Positions 45,128 through 55,050 of a stretch of DNA of 64,000 bases are shown in pieces. Origin of the DNA: an uncultured bacterium (GTDB lineage Bacteria > Planctomycetota > UBA1135 > GCA-002686595); NCBI GenBank assembly GCA_938075305.1, contig CALJGV010000010.1, forward strand, positions 62,001 to 126,000, in the 5' to 3' direction. Every line of letters starts with the position of its first letter. The stretch's first letter is position 1. The notes below the pieces were generated by a model, which worked only from the letters and a program-made list of their open reading frames with translations, had not been told where the DNA came from and made no database searches. The translations under genes were made by a program, and so were the position numbers.

Positions 45128-45858
45128 TGCAGCCCCCCGACGAGACCCCGCACAGAATCCGGCGCGCCGAGGCCGTCCTCCAGCGGCGCACCTCTCGGCT
45201 CGTGCTCATCCTCGAGCGCCCCTGGAACGACGACAACGTCCAGGCGGTCCTGCGCACGGCTGAGGCCTTCGGGATCCAGCACGTGTGGAGCATCAAGCAC
45301 CCTCACAAGCGGGTCCGCGCCCATCGGTCGGTGACCAAGGGCAGCCACCTCTGGCTCACGCGGCGCTTCTTCTCCGAGATCGACGAGTGCGTCGCCGCCG
45401 CGCGGGAGGAGGGCCTCGAGCTGTGGGCCACGGACCTGGACGACGGCGCCCTCGAGCTGACGGGTCCGGAGGTCCTGCGGCCGTTCCCCGATCGGGTCGG
45501 CCTGGTCATGGGCCGCGAGATGGCCGGGGTCAGCGACGAGCTCCGCGCCGCCACGGACCGGCAGATCTACCTCCCCATGCACGGCTTCACCGAGTCCTTC
45601 AACCTCTCCGTGGCCGCGGCGCTCGTGATCCAGCGCTGCTTCGACGCGGAGCCCGCGCTCGTCGGGGCCATGGGGGAGGAGGAGCGCAGCGAGCTTCGGC
45701 GTGGCTGGTACTCGCGGCTCGCCGGGAAGAGTGACGCCAAGCGCGAGGTGTATGCGCGGCTGGCCGAGGAGGGCGTCGCCCCCCTGGACTCCACGCGCCC
45801 CTCCAGCGAGAGCCGGACGCCGCGCATCAAGAAGTCCATGCACGGCTACTTCGACTGA
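45127..45858 (+). CDS. trmH: SpoU/TrmH-type RNA 2'-O-methyltransferase
   Basis: 243 aa. Carries the SPOUT motifs: NDDNVQAVLRTAEAFGIQHV, PDRVGLVMGREMAGVSDE, and IYLPMHGFTESFNLSVAAAL. The N- and C-terminal extensions and length fit TrmH (tRNA Gm18 methyltransferase, E. coli 229 aa); rRNA methyltransferases of the same family are possible, so the symbol is tentative. It overlaps the MFS gene by one base at its start and the convergent MBL gene by 13 bases at its end. Confidence 0.88.
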   Translation: MQPPDETPHRIRRAEAVLQRRTSRLVLILERPWNDDNVQAVLRTAEAFGIQHVWSIKHPHKRVRAHRSVTKGSHLWLTRRFFSEIDECVAAAREEGLELWATDLDDGALELTGPEVLRPFPDRVGLVMGREMAGVSDELRAATDRQIYLPMHGFTESFNLSVAAALVIQRCFDAEPALVGAMGEEERSELRRGWYSRLAGKSDAKREVYARLAEEGVAPLDSTRPSSESRTPRIKKSMHGYFD

Positions 45859-46718
45859 TCGTCGCCGAGCTCCGCCAGCACGCGCCGGGCGTTGTCACGG
45901 TCCTGGCGCGCCCGTGGTCCCAGGTCCACACCCCGGCGCTCGCCCATGAAGTCGGCGGCGGCGCGCATGGCGCGGTCCGGAGAGTCTCCGTCCGCGAGGC
46001 GTGCGGAAAGGTGTGCGCGGAGGGCCGTGAAGTAGTCGAGCTCCTCGTCGATGGCGGCGAGGGCCGCGTCTCGACCGTTGATCATGTCGTTGTGGGCCGG
46101 GATCACGCGCTCTACGCCCTGGGTCGCCACAAGCTCGCGCAGACGGCGGTTCGCCGCCTCGAAGGGAGCGGCCTCCCAGCGACAGTACGGGAGGCCGGGC
46201 GAGACCAGGTAATCGGCGGTGAGCAGAGCCTTAAGAACCGGGACGTGGACCACGCTCGTGCAGTTGGAATGCCCCGGCAGGAACTCGAGCGCGAGGTCGA
46301 GGGCGCCGACCCGGACCTCGAGCCGTTCGTCGAAGGTGCAGTCGACCTCGGGATAGCGGAAGGCCGAGTCCTCGACGCCCAGGCGCTCGTCCACCTTGGC
46401 CTTGCCTGCGAGGATCCGCGCCCGGGGGCCGGCCTCCTTCTCCGCCACGATGCGCGGGGCGATCACCTCTGCCCCGGGGAAGGCGTCCCAGCCCCGGATG
46501 TGGTCGTGGTGGCTGTGGGTGAGGATGACCCGGGTCACGCGGCGGCCGCCGGTCTCCAGGGCCGCGCGGAAGGAGGCGACTTCGTCCGGGGTGATCCCGG
46601 GGTCCACGGCGCAGGCCTCGTCCCCTGAGACCACGCCGATGGAGTTGTAGCCCCACAGGCTGCAGCGCTGGACCACCAGGCCGTCGGCCCCCGGGGCAGT
46701 GTCGACCAGGAGGGTCAT
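45846..46718 (-). CDS. Metallo-beta-lactamase-fold hydrolase
   Basis: 290 aa from the ATG at 46718. The metal site HSHHDH (ILTHSHHDHIRGWD), then FLPGHSNCTSVVHVP and AHNDMING follow the MBL order, and a Cys sits next to the third His-containing motif (GHSNCT). Glyoxalase-II-like or lactonase-like hydrolases share this pattern. It is the last gene of a minus-strand operon and overlaps the previous stop by four bases. Confidence 0.9.
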   Translation of the reverse strand: MTLLVDTAPGADGLVVQRCSLWGYNSIGVVSGDEACAVDPGITPDEVASFRAALETGGRRVTRVILTHSHHDHIRGWDAFPGAEVIAPRIVAEKEAGPRARILAGKAKVDERLGVEDSAFRYPEVDCTFDERLEVRVGALDLALEFLPGHSNCTSVVHVPVLKALLTADYLVSPGLPYCRWEAAPFEAANRRLRELVATQGVERVIPAHNDMINGRDAALAAIDEELDYFTALRAHLSARLADGDSPDRAMRAAADFMGERRGVDLGPRARQDRDNARRVLAELGDDQSK

Positions 46719-47764
46719 ACGGCGAAGATGTCCTCGTCGTCCGCCGCCTCGTCGTCGTCGTCGGGGAGCACCCACGCGTCGCGGACGGCGTCGAGCACAT
46801 GCCGCTTGATCTCGAGGGCGTCGAGGCCGCTCCAGCCGAGCGCCTTGCCGGCGTGCTCCGCGTAGAGGTGGAGGCGCTCGTCCCCGAACCACAGCTCGGG
46901 GGTGGCCCCTGCCTGGGGCTGGTGGTGCCAGCGTTGGCCGTCCTCGCGTTCGCCCTCGAGGCCGTTGAGCCGCGCGGCAAGGGCGGCGAGGTCCGGGCGT
47001 CCTGAGGCGGGGCGCGAGACGATGTCGAAGAAGGAGCGCGTCCCCACAACGAACCGCGCGGAGGTGCCCTCGGGCCCGGTCCCCAGGAGCAGCCCCCGAT
47101 CGTGCCGACCCGAGCCCAGGAAGGCGTGGCGGCCGGGATCGAAGGGCGAGGGGCTGGGCCCGGGGAGGGCGGCGCTCCAGACGCCGAGGTCCATGTAGAC
47201 GAGGTCGTCGAAGAGCGCGCCCTCCAGGGCCTTGCGGTCGGCGCGGAGTCGCTCGAGGGCCGCCTGCCAGCGGTCAGGCTCCGCCTCCTCGTCGTCGAGG
47301 AGGGAGGCCAGCAGGTCGAGGGCCGCTTCCAAGAGGGCACCCCGGTCTCCGGTCCACCGACGGCCGAGGTCCTGCAGGGCCATGTCCACCGCGAAGGCCC
47401 GGTCGGAGCGAACCTCGAAGAGGTCCCCCGAGGCGGCGACCTCGTTGAGCAGCTCGCGGTGGGGGCGGCAGACCTCCGGTCGGCTCAGCGCCAGGAGGGC
47501 GCAGACGCCGTCGGTGTCGTAGTGGTTCAGCACCAGGGCCTCGCAGCCGCTGGTGAGCTCTCGGCGCCTGGCCTCCTCGAGGTCAAGGAACGCGAAGGCG
47601 ATCTCCGTGGAGAGGTCCCGCCGGAGTTCCTGGGGCGTGCGGTTACCCGGCCAATGCGCCAGGTGCAAGCCGCCCGCGGGCGCGGCGCCGAAGGAGCCGT
47701 CGACCATCACCACGGCGCGGCCCTCGACCTCGGTGGGGCCGGAGGCGAAGCGGATGGGGAGCAT
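46715..47764 (-). CDS. DUF6687-like protein of unknown function
   Basis: 349 aa. The start region (GLHLAHWPGNRTPQELRRDL, ALVLNHYDTDGVCALLALS) resembles the DUF6687 group as recalled; this was not verified. The middle is helical and acidic, and the tail is Asp-rich (PDDDDEAADDEDIFAV). HYDTDG looks like a metal-binding or phosphoesterase-type loop but no activity is known. Translationally coupled to the MBL gene by a four-base overlap. Confidence 0.75.
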   Translation of the reverse strand: MLPIRFASGPTEVEGRAVVMVDGSFGAAPAGGLHLAHWPGNRTPQELRRDLSTEIAFAFLDLEEARRRELTSGCEALVLNHYDTDGVCALLALSRPEVCRPHRELLNEVAASGDLFEVRSDRAFAVDMALQDLGRRWTGDRGALLEAALDLLASLLDDEEAEPDRWQAALERLRADRKALEGALFDDLVYMDLGVWSAALPGPSPSPFDPGRHAFLGSGRHDRGLLLGTGPEGTSARFVVGTRSFFDIVSRPASGRPDLAALAARLNGLEGEREDGQRWHHQPQAGATPELWFGDERLHLYAEHAGKALGWSGLDALEIKRHVLDAVRDAWVLPDDDDEAADDEDIFAV

Positions 47765-47775
47765 TGGAGGCTCGC

Positions 47776-49467
47776 TCAGGGGCGGCTGCCGTCGCCGCCT
47801 TTCTTCGCGTCCTTCTTCTTCTGGCGCTCGAGCGCGGCCTTCAGGAGCTTGCGGTTGTTGCGCGCGTCTCGGAGGGCGATCTTGACGATCTCCTCCTCGC
47901 CCTCGGCGAACTCGCCCTTGGCCTGCATCTCGAGGGCGAGCTTCTCGGCCTCGTCGTACATGGCGATGGCCAGCTCGGGGTTGCGCTGGAGCCCGTAGTG
48001 GAGGATGACCGCGCCGTCGTTGAGGTACTGCGGCTTGCGGTCGAGCTCGAGGGCCTTCTGGTAGGCCTCCCAGGCTCGCTCGTAGTAATCGGCGGGCGAC
48101 GTCTCGGGGTCCTCGGCCTTCGAGCGCCGGACGAAGTCCCCGGCGTCGCGGCTCATGAGGCCGACGTCATTCCAGAGCAGCGGGTCGGTGCGGTCGGCGA
48201 TGAGCCGCACCTCGGCGAGGTCGGCTGCGGCCACGAACTTCTGGGAGTCCCAGAGGCGGAAGAGCAGGCGGCCGGGGTAGGCCTTGTTCTGGGCGCTGGA
48301 GTTCACCATCTGGGCGAAGCTCCCGGCGTCCGCCTCCGCATACCGACGGAAGGCGCGTCCCGCCTCCTCGTCGTGCTCCTTGCCGCGGAAGTACTGGCTG
48401 AGGGCGATGTACCAGTGGGCGTTGGAGTAGGCGGGGAACTTGGAGACCGCACGCTCGAAGGAGGTGATGGCCGGCTCGTAGCGCCCCAGGGAGTACTGTC
48501 CGTACCCCAGCCACCAGAGCAGGCCCGCGTCGGAGCTGATGTTCTTGCCCCAGCGCTTCTCGAACTGGGCGGCGCCGTCCTTGAGGGCCTCGACGAAGGG
48601 AGCCACGGTCCCCTCCGAGTCCGCGAGGCTGCCGAGGAGTTGACCGAAGTCGACCTGGGTCGGATCCCAGCCCATGGCCGTCGAGTACGCAGTCGCGGCC
48701 TCGTCCTTCTTCTCGAGGAAGAGCAGCCCAACGCCGAGCTGGAGGTGCACGTCGGCCTGCTGTCGGGCGAGCTCCTTCTTGGTCCCCATGGCCTTGGCGG
48801 CCTCCCGTGCGTCGCGGACTCCCTGCTCGATGGCGCGGACGCCCGCGGAGCGCGTCTCCTCGGCCCCCATCAATCCGGCGCCTCGGGCGATGCGAATCTT
48901 GGCCGCGAGGCCGAGCGTCTCGCCATCGCGGGAGACCTCGAGGGCGCGGTCGATGGACGAGGAGGCGGTCTCCATGTCGCCCACCCACCGCGCGGACGCG
49001 GCCAGGCGGAACCACCCGTCGGGGAACTGCTCCCCTTCGCTGGCCATGACTTCCTTCAGGTAGGCGGCGGCCTCCTGGTACGCCCCGCCGGCTTGGGGGC
49101 TGCCCTGGAGCTCGAGGCGGCGGCCGAACTCGTAGCGCGCGACCCCGATGAGATATTGCACGCCGACTCCGCCGCGGCCCTCGGACTCAAGCTCGATGAC
49201 CCGCTCGAACGCGGCGTCGAGCTCACCCTTGGCGATCCGCGCCCGCAGCACCCAGATCTCCGTGTCGACCTCGCCGCCGTTCTTGTCGTTGGCCTCGCGG
49301 AAGGTGGCGAGGGCCGCGTCGAACTTGCCCGCGAGCAGCTCCGCCTTGCCCCTGCGGACGAGGTCTGCGACGTCGTCATGGACGGACACGGAGGCGAGCA
49401 CGGGCACGGACTGTGGGGCCGTCGCGAGCGGGGCGCAGGTGGCCAGGAGGGTGAGTTGAAGCAGCAT
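47776..49467 (-). CDS. Secreted TPR-repeat protein 1
   Basis: 563 aa from the ATG at 49467, chosen for the signal peptide LQLTLLATCAPLATAPQ. Repeats include KAELLAGKFDAALATFREA, LWWLGYGQYSLGRYEPAITS and ERAVSKFPAYSNAHWYIALS, followed by a Lys-rich end (ALERQKKKDAKKGGDGSRP). No catalytic motif. Second gene of the minus operon, 11 bases upstream of the DUF6687-like gene and 83 bases downstream of another TPR gene. Confidence 0.83.
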   Translation of the reverse strand: MLLQLTLLATCAPLATAPQSVPVLASVSVHDDVADLVRRGKAELLAGKFDAALATFREANDKNGGEVDTEIWVLRARIAKGELDAAFERVIELESEGRGGVGVQYLIGVARYEFGRRLELQGSPQAGGAYQEAAAYLKEVMASEGEQFPDGWFRLAASARWVGDMETASSSIDRALEVSRDGETLGLAAKIRIARGAGLMGAEETRSAGVRAIEQGVRDAREAAKAMGTKKELARQQADVHLQLGVGLLFLEKKDEAATAYSTAMGWDPTQVDFGQLLGSLADSEGTVAPFVEALKDGAAQFEKRWGKNISSDAGLLWWLGYGQYSLGRYEPAITSFERAVSKFPAYSNAHWYIALSQYFRGKEHDEEAGRAFRRYAEADAGSFAQMVNSSAQNKAYPGRLLFRLWDSQKFVAAADLAEVRLIADRTDPLLWNDVGLMSRDAGDFVRRSKAEDPETSPADYYERAWEAYQKALELDRKPQYLNDGAVILHYGLQRNPELAIAMYDEAEKLALEMQAKGEFAEGEEEIVKIALRDARNNRKLLKAALERQKKKDAKKGGDGSRP

Positions 49468-49550
49468 GTCGCCGGAGGCTTGGTGGTGGACGGGGGCGTC
49501 GCGCCGCGGGGCGCGCCGGGAATGATGGCCAAGTCGGCCCGAAAATGCTC

Positions 49551-51578
49551 TCAGGGTCTGTGAGCCCAGATGGTTCTGGCCTCGATTTCGTCGAGGGCGG
49601 CCGGGCGGACGCCGGTCTCGATCCACTCATCCAGCCTCGGGAGAACCTCGGTCCGCAGCCACTCCCGCGACGGCGGCCCGATCTCCAGGGCCTTCACGAA
49701 CCAGTCGCGGGCCGGCGCCGGGTTGTCCCGGAGCGTCATCTCGAGGATGCCCATGTTCTGGTGGGCGTCGCCCCAGGCCTCGTTGAGGGCGTAGCGCTCC
49801 TTGTCGTCCATGTCGGCCTGGACTTGAATCGTGCCGTCGGCCACGGCATCGAGCAGGTAGCGCTCGGCAGCCTCGGCGTCGGTCCGGAGGTAGTACGTCA
49901 TGATGAGGCCCGTGTCGTTCACGACTCGCACGTCATCGGGCGTCATGGCAGCGGCGATGCAGTAGGCGGCCCAGCTGCGCTCGATGAGCTCCTGGGCGCG
50001 GGCACGGCTGGCGGCTGCCGCGGCGCGTTCCTCGTCAGACTCCGCGCGGGCGAAGCGCGCGCTCGCGTCCATCTCCCGGAGCACGGCAGCGTCGCGGTTC
50101 ACGAAGCCGACATTGTTGGCGAGGTTCGGGTTCTCCGGACGCGACGAGAACATGCGGTCGGCGAGGCGCGCGCCGCGCTCGAGGCCCACGAGACTCGTCG
50201 GGTCGGCGGTCGCCCGCCGGACGAGGAAGTCGAGGCCGGCGAGGGCGGAGGGGAGCCGCTTGGAACCATTGGTCCCCGACAGGAAGAGGTCGAGCCCCGC
50301 TGCGCGGCCGCGACGCACGGCCTCCGAGCCGAGGGGGCGCAGGTCCTCGGCGGAGAAGAACATGGCCTCGGCGTCTGCGTCGCGCTCGAGCTGGTAGAGG
50401 CACCAGCCCGCTGCGGTTCGGCAGAGGATCTCGTAGTCGACGCAGGCGTCTGTGAACCCGGGCTCGCGCGTGCGGCAGGCCTCGAACAGGCGCTCGGCCT
50501 CCTCGAACCCGGCGACCTCGTAGCCGCCGTCGGCGCCGGACTCGAAGCGGTCGAGGGCCTGATAGAAGGTCTCGAACGCGCTGTACCAAAAGCCCAGCGC
50601 GTTCTCGGGGTGGCGCTCGCGGAACGTGGCGTAGGCCCCCAGGATCGCGTCGTAGCGGGCCTGAAGCGCCGCCGCGGAGTCGGCGCCGGCGGCGGTCGCC
50701 TGGGCCTGGGAGAGGTCGCCCAGTTGGCGGACGAACGCGGTGTGGATCGCCTCGTTGTCGGGGAGGATCGCGAGGGCGGTGCGGAGGGTCTGCAGGGCCT
50801 CCGGACCCCGCTGCTCCCAGAGGAAGAGGTTCGAGAGCTGCTCGTAGCCCCAGGGCGAGGTCGGCGATTCACCGATGGACCGCTCGATGGCGCGCCGGGT
50901 CTCGTTGAACAGGTTGGCCCTGGTCTGGAGCGAGCCCGGCGCCCCGTCAGTGGCCTGCCGGTGCTCGACGTAGCGGCTGAAGGCCGCCTCACCCCAGGTG
51001 CGGGCGAAGGGCTGGTCCACGTCGAGTCCGGCGGACCGTCCGGGTACGGCGTCGATCCAGTTCACGGCGGCGCGGGCGTCGTCGAGGGCCTGTTGGTTGA
51101 GGTTGAGCATCCGCGCCGCGCGGCTCGCCCGGAGGGCCGCGCTCACGCCCGCCCCCGTCTGTGCCGCCCTTTCAAACGTCTCGAGCGCCTCCTCGAAGAG
51201 CGACGCGTAGCGGGTCGAGGCGCTTGCGGCCGCGAAGGCGGCGCGGCCGCGGACCATCAGCATCGCCGCCTGACGCTCGCGTCCGACCAGGTCGAGCTCC
51301 AGGGCCTGGTCGATGGCGCCCAGGGCTCCGAGCCCATCTCCCTCCTGGAGCAAACGGAGGGCGGTGCGCTCCCGCTCGTCGACGAACAGCGCGTCCACCA
51401 AACGCCGGGCGGTCGTCATGTCCCCGCGACGCAGCGCGTCCACCGCCTCGTCCAGCCTGGGGTCCTGCTCGGACTGGGGGAGGAGGAGCGGGGCCGTGGG
51501 GTGAGCCGTCGAGGGGCTCGCGGCGCCCAGGGCGAGGAGCGCCGCGGCGAGGAAGGAGGGCGTTTGAGGAGAGGTCAT
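49551..51578 (-). CDS. Secreted TPR-repeat protein 2
   Basis: 675 aa from the ATG at 51578; signal peptide SFLAAALLALGAASPSTAHP. Helical TPR-like repeats (LDEAVDALRRGDMTTARRLV, NLFLWEQRGPEALQTLRTAL, NEAWGDAHQNMGILEMTLRD) cover most of the protein. First gene of the four-gene minus operon and divergent from the Ig-like lipoprotein gene across 315 bases. It shares overall design with the preceding TPR protein, including a late block with NNVGFVNRDA versus WNDVGLMSRDA, suggesting an old duplication. Confidence 0.83.
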   Translation of the reverse strand: MTSPQTPSFLAAALLALGAASPSTAHPTAPLLLPQSEQDPRLDEAVDALRRGDMTTARRLVDALFVDERERTALRLLQEGDGLGALGAIDQALELDLVGRERQAAMLMVRGRAAFAAASASTRYASLFEEALETFERAAQTGAGVSAALRASRAARMLNLNQQALDDARAAVNWIDAVPGRSAGLDVDQPFARTWGEAAFSRYVEHRQATDGAPGSLQTRANLFNETRRAIERSIGESPTSPWGYEQLSNLFLWEQRGPEALQTLRTALAILPDNEAIHTAFVRQLGDLSQAQATAAGADSAAALQARYDAILGAYATFRERHPENALGFWYSAFETFYQALDRFESGADGGYEVAGFEEAERLFEACRTREPGFTDACVDYEILCRTAAGWCLYQLERDADAEAMFFSAEDLRPLGSEAVRRGRAAGLDLFLSGTNGSKRLPSALAGLDFLVRRATADPTSLVGLERGARLADRMFSSRPENPNLANNVGFVNRDAAVLREMDASARFARAESDEERAAAAASRARAQELIERSWAAYCIAAAMTPDDVRVVNDTGLIMTYYLRTDAEAAERYLLDAVADGTIQVQADMDDKERYALNEAWGDAHQNMGILEMTLRDNPAPARDWFVKALEIGPPSREWLRTEVLPRLDEWIETGVRPAALDEIEARTIWAHRP

Positions 51579-51893
51579 GGGGCCGAGGGGAGGCTCGTCG
51601 CTGGAGGGCAGGTGGATGGGGCGCTGGCGGGGTGGCCAGGGCTCACGGTCGGCCGCTGGCCCGCCAGGGCGGCCCCGTCGATGTTTTGTAGCCCCGGGAG
51701 AGCCGAGAGTCACCTGGGTCCGGCGGCCCCGGGCCCTATAGACTAGGGACCGCCGGCAGCGAGGGCGCCCCGCCCCCCGCCGGTTCAAGGTCCGCAATGC
51801 CCGGGAAGATCCCCCGGGCCCCGGCGTCCCACACGGGCCGCCGGGAGCCCTCCCCGCCAGGCCGCGGCCCCCTCACCCCGCCCCTCGACCTCG
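51579..51893. promoter_or_regulatory. 315-base divergent intergenic region
   Basis: Separates the start of the TPR operon (minus) from the Ig-like lipoprotein (plus). An AT-richer island around 51680-51690 (GATGTTTTGTAG) and TATAGA at 51737-51742 inside the small inverted repeat CCCTA (51734-51738) / TAGGG (51744-51748) are the only promoter-like or operator-like marks. No clear -35 box pairs with them. No gene is seen. Confidence 0.35.
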
Positions 51894-54800
51894 ATGCTCG
51901 ACCGCCGTCCGCTCTCCGGAGCCCTCCTCCTCGCTGCCCTGGGCCTCGGCCTCGTGTCGAGTTGTGACAATCCCACCTGCGTGTTCGTCGACGGTTGCAC
52001 CGGTTCGAACAGCGGCAACGGACCCGGGGGGCTCGGGAACGCGGGCGCGACCTTCCCGGCCGAGGGTGCCTTCCTGGCCGCCGGTGCCCCGACCCTCGTG
52101 GCCGCCGCCCCACAGATCCAGGACCTCCACCCCCGGAGCCCGGTGTTCCTCGAGTTCTCCGAGAGCCTGAGCCCCGAGGGCCTCGGTGACGCCTTCAGGA
52201 TCATCGACGTGATCTTCCAGCAGGAGATCCCCCTGTCGCCGCCGGCCCTGGTGGGGGACGGCCGCGTCGTGGTCCTCATTCCCGCCACGGGCTACGCCCC
52301 CGACCGTCAGTATCAGCTCCTCTACGCCGAGGATGCCAAGGTCGTGGACCTCAACGGTGAGGCGCTGAGCACGAACCAGAACGAGGTGCTCCTCGACTTC
52401 GCCGTCGTGGACGCGTCGCTCCTGCCGGAGCCGCGCCTGCTCTACTCGTACCCGCCCGACCTCTCCACGCTCCAGGGTGACGCGAGCGAGATCGTGATCG
52501 GGTTCGACCGGCGCATGGAGACCTCCACGATCACGGCGGACACCTTCGACGTGCTCGTCGACGGGTTCCCTCCGGCCTTCGATCCTGCGCCGGAGTCGCT
52601 CCAGCTCGGCACCTCGGGGCTCGGCTTCGGGTTGACCCAGGTGTGGCGCTGGATCCCGCGCGATGCCGACGGGCGAGCGGTCCCCCTCGGCACGGACGTG
52701 CGGGTCCAGGTCAAGCTGGCCCAGGGTGCCGATGAGCTCACCTCCGAGGAAGGTGACCCCCTGCCTCCCTCGGAGACCGAGTTCCAGACGCTCGGGCTGA
52801 GCCTGGCCGCAGAGGTCCAGAAGTTCGCCGGGGCAGGGAACCCCGACACCTTCAGCGCGGCCGACGTCTTCAGCGGGGCGCCCATCGTCGAGGTCACCCT
52901 GTCCGAGCCTGCGCCGAGCGGCGTGATCGCCGAGGCGTTCCTCTTCGGCACGAGCCCCGAGAACCCCCAGCTGTTGAAGGCGACCGTCGCCACGGTGGAC
53001 TTCCCCGAGGGGACCTCGGCGCTGAGCCTGACCCCGAGCGAGCTGGGGATGATCGACGCCGTCGGAGACGCGGAGTTCGCGGATGGTGACTTCGAGTGCG
53101 CGATCCAGCTGCGCCGCTTCGGCTCCCCGACGGGCGTGCGCCTGTTCGACGGAGACCCGGCCACGAACGCCGCAGAGCGCCCCTACTTCGACACGGTGGC
53201 GCCCATTCTCCTGGGGCTCGGCGCCGCGGGCGCGGAGGTCTCGAGCTTCGTCGGGGACCTGCGGGACCTCGCCCTCGTGGGCAGGGCCAGCGAGCCGGTC
53301 GCCTTCGCCTTCGTGGACGCGGGCGCCAGCGGGACCAACGGTGGGAGCCTCGCCAGCCCGCCCCGGACGGCCTTCGCAGGGGAGCTGGACGCCTCCGGGG
53401 AGGCCCTCTTCGTCACCGCAGCGGTGCCGCTCGGCGCGATCAACCCGGGCAGCGGGGGCGTGAACTACGACCTCTCGATCTTCGACCGGGCCGGGAATTC
53501 GACCACCGTGCCCGCCTCCGGTACCTACCTCCAGCGCGGGGTCATCGGGCCCGGTGCGGACCCGACCGGGGGAAACGTGCAGGTCCGCGTCTACGACCGC
53601 CGCTCGCTGCGCGGGATCAGCGGCGCAACGGTCTACAGCCACTCGGAGAGCGGCGGGGCCGTGGTCTTCGTGGACTCGAACACGACGAGCATCATCGGCC
53701 AGGCCCAGGTGCAAGGCGCGCCAGCGGGGGACACCGTCATCACGGTGGACGCTCCGGGCTACGACCTCTTCACCTTCCACGGCGTCCCCCGGAACTCCCT
53801 GGAGGTCCTGCTCGACGTCTCGAGCGAGCCGGCGGCGGCGGTCCAGGGCAAGGTGACCAGCGTCTTCCCGACCGGCAACTTCTCCGGCGCGGCCACCAAG
53901 GTGGCGGACACGAGGGCGCCGCGCCTGCTGCGCCTGAGCGACGTCTCGCTCTGCTCGCCGAACTCCAACGCGACGCTCTTCGAGTGCAACTACGGGCCCG
54001 TGCTCATCGAGGGCTCCACCCTCGGAGCGATCTCGTTCCTCGCGACCCAGGACGACCTGCCCCAGTTCACCTTCAACCCCGTGACCTACCTGCGGGGCTT
54101 CGGCTTGAGCGCGCCGCTCCTTCCGGTGGCGGCGGGTGAGACTGCCCTGGACGTGGATATCGACGCGGGGGACCAGCTGGCCTTCTCGGCCCCCGATCTG
54201 CAGCCCTTCGCCCTCACCCCGCACGTCCTCGACATCTCGGGCCTCGTCAACTTTGGCGCGCCTGCCGACGTGCCCAGCATCACGGCGGAGGCCGTGGGCA
54301 CGGGCCTCGCGGGGCCGGTGGTCGTGGGGCGAGCAAATCCCTATCCGCTCGGGGGGGGAGGGACCACCTGGACCGCCCTCGGCGCGGCCTCCGGGCTGGC
54401 GAACGTGGGGGGGGAGTTGGATGCTCGTGGTGCCATCGACCCCGACCTGCTGCTGCGCGCCGCCGTGAAGGACGTGGCCGGCAACGAGGTGTCTGCGCGC
54501 CCGCGGCTCTCCACCAGCGCCAATCAGCTGCAGCCCATCGATGTGCCTCGACTCCTCTCCCCGAGCCCCGGTGGCACGACCGGTCCAGGTGGGTTCAACA
54601 TCGTGGTCGAGGACACCCTGTCGGACAGCGTCGGCGGGGACGGGATCGCGGAGGTCCAGCTCACGTCGAGCACCGGTCGGAAGTGGAAGCTCTGGACGCT
54701 GGATACGCCCGATGCGAGCGGAGACCTGCTCCTGTCGGTCCCGGACCTCGCCGCCGAGGGGGGCGCGGGGCTCGAACCGGGGATCCTCTCGGCGGAGGTC

Positions 54801-54908
54801 ACCCTCTGGGGCTGGGACTTCGACCGCAATGAATTCCTCTGGAGCGACATCGAGCGGGAGCACGAGCGCGCGGGCTTCGCCGCGGCCGTGACCTTCACCC
54901 TGGACTGA
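51894..54908 (+). CDS. Large lipoprotein with bacterial Ig-like domains
   Basis: 1004 aa. Lipobox LGLVSSC-DNPTC follows a signal peptide. The first 120 residues have the Big_5/SbsA-type pattern (PVFLEFSESLSPEGLGDAF, then GDGRVVVLIPATGYAPDRQY), repeated around residues 190-300 (EIVIGFDRRMETSTITADT). Further blocks are beta-sandwich-like, with a carboxypeptidase-regulatory-like one near residue 560 (VQVRVYDRRSLRGISGATVY). No enzyme motif. Likely cell-surface. A hairpin follows the stop. Confidence 0.8.
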   Translation: MLDRRPLSGALLLAALGLGLVSSCDNPTCVFVDGCTGSNSGNGPGGLGNAGATFPAEGAFLAAGAPTLVAAAPQIQDLHPRSPVFLEFSESLSPEGLGDAFRIIDVIFQQEIPLSPPALVGDGRVVVLIPATGYAPDRQYQLLYAEDAKVVDLNGEALSTNQNEVLLDFAVVDASLLPEPRLLYSYPPDLSTLQGDASEIVIGFDRRMETSTITADTFDVLVDGFPPAFDPAPESLQLGTSGLGFGLTQVWRWIPRDADGRAVPLGTDVRVQVKLAQGADELTSEEGDPLPPSETEFQTLGLSLAAEVQKFAGAGNPDTFSAADVFSGAPIVEVTLSEPAPSGVIAEAFLFGTSPENPQLLKATVATVDFPEGTSALSLTPSELGMIDAVGDAEFADGDFECAIQLRRFGSPTGVRLFDGDPATNAAERPYFDTVAPILLGLGAAGAEVSSFVGDLRDLALVGRASEPVAFAFVDAGASGTNGGSLASPPRTAFAGELDASGEALFVTAAVPLGAINPGSGGVNYDLSIFDRAGNSTTVPASGTYLQRGVIGPGADPTGGNVQVRVYDRRSLRGISGATVYSHSESGGAVVFVDSNTTSIIGQAQVQGAPAGDTVITVDAPGYDLFTFHGVPRNSLEVLLDVSSEPAAAVQGKVTSVFPTGNFSGAATKVADTRAPRLLRLSDVSLCSPNSNATLFECNYGPVLIEGSTLGAISFLATQDDLPQFTFNPVTYLRGFGLSAPLLPVAAGETALDVDIDAGDQLAFSAPDLQPFALTPHVLDISGLVNFGAPADVPSITAEAVGTGLAGPVVVGRANPYPLGGGGTTWTALGAASGLANVGGELDARGAIDPDLLLRAAVKDVAGNEVSARPRLSTSANQLQPIDVPRLLSPSPGGTTGPGGFNIVVEDTLSDSVGGDGIAEVQLTSSTGRKWKLWTLDTPDASGDLLLSVPDLAAEGGAGLEPGILSAEVTLWGWDFDRNEFLWSDIEREHERAGFAAAVTFTLD

Positions 54909-54912
54909 TCGG

Positions 54913-54929
54913 CCCGGCTTCCTGCCGGG
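54913..54929 (+). terminator. Short hairpin after the Ig-like lipoprotein gene
   Basis: CCCGGC (54913-54918) pairs with GCCGGG (54924-54929) around TTCCT, four bases past the stop. Only six base pairs and no T run; a weak terminator at best. Confidence 0.35.
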
Positions 54930-55050
54930 GCTGCCGGGGTTACCGGGGCTCAGAGGGCCCTCCATGGGCCCGCAGGCCCCCTGGCGGCGCCCTAGACCAA
55001 TGGGGGCAACAGGGGCCCAGCGCGCCAGGCGGCGGCCCTCGGTCGGCCTG

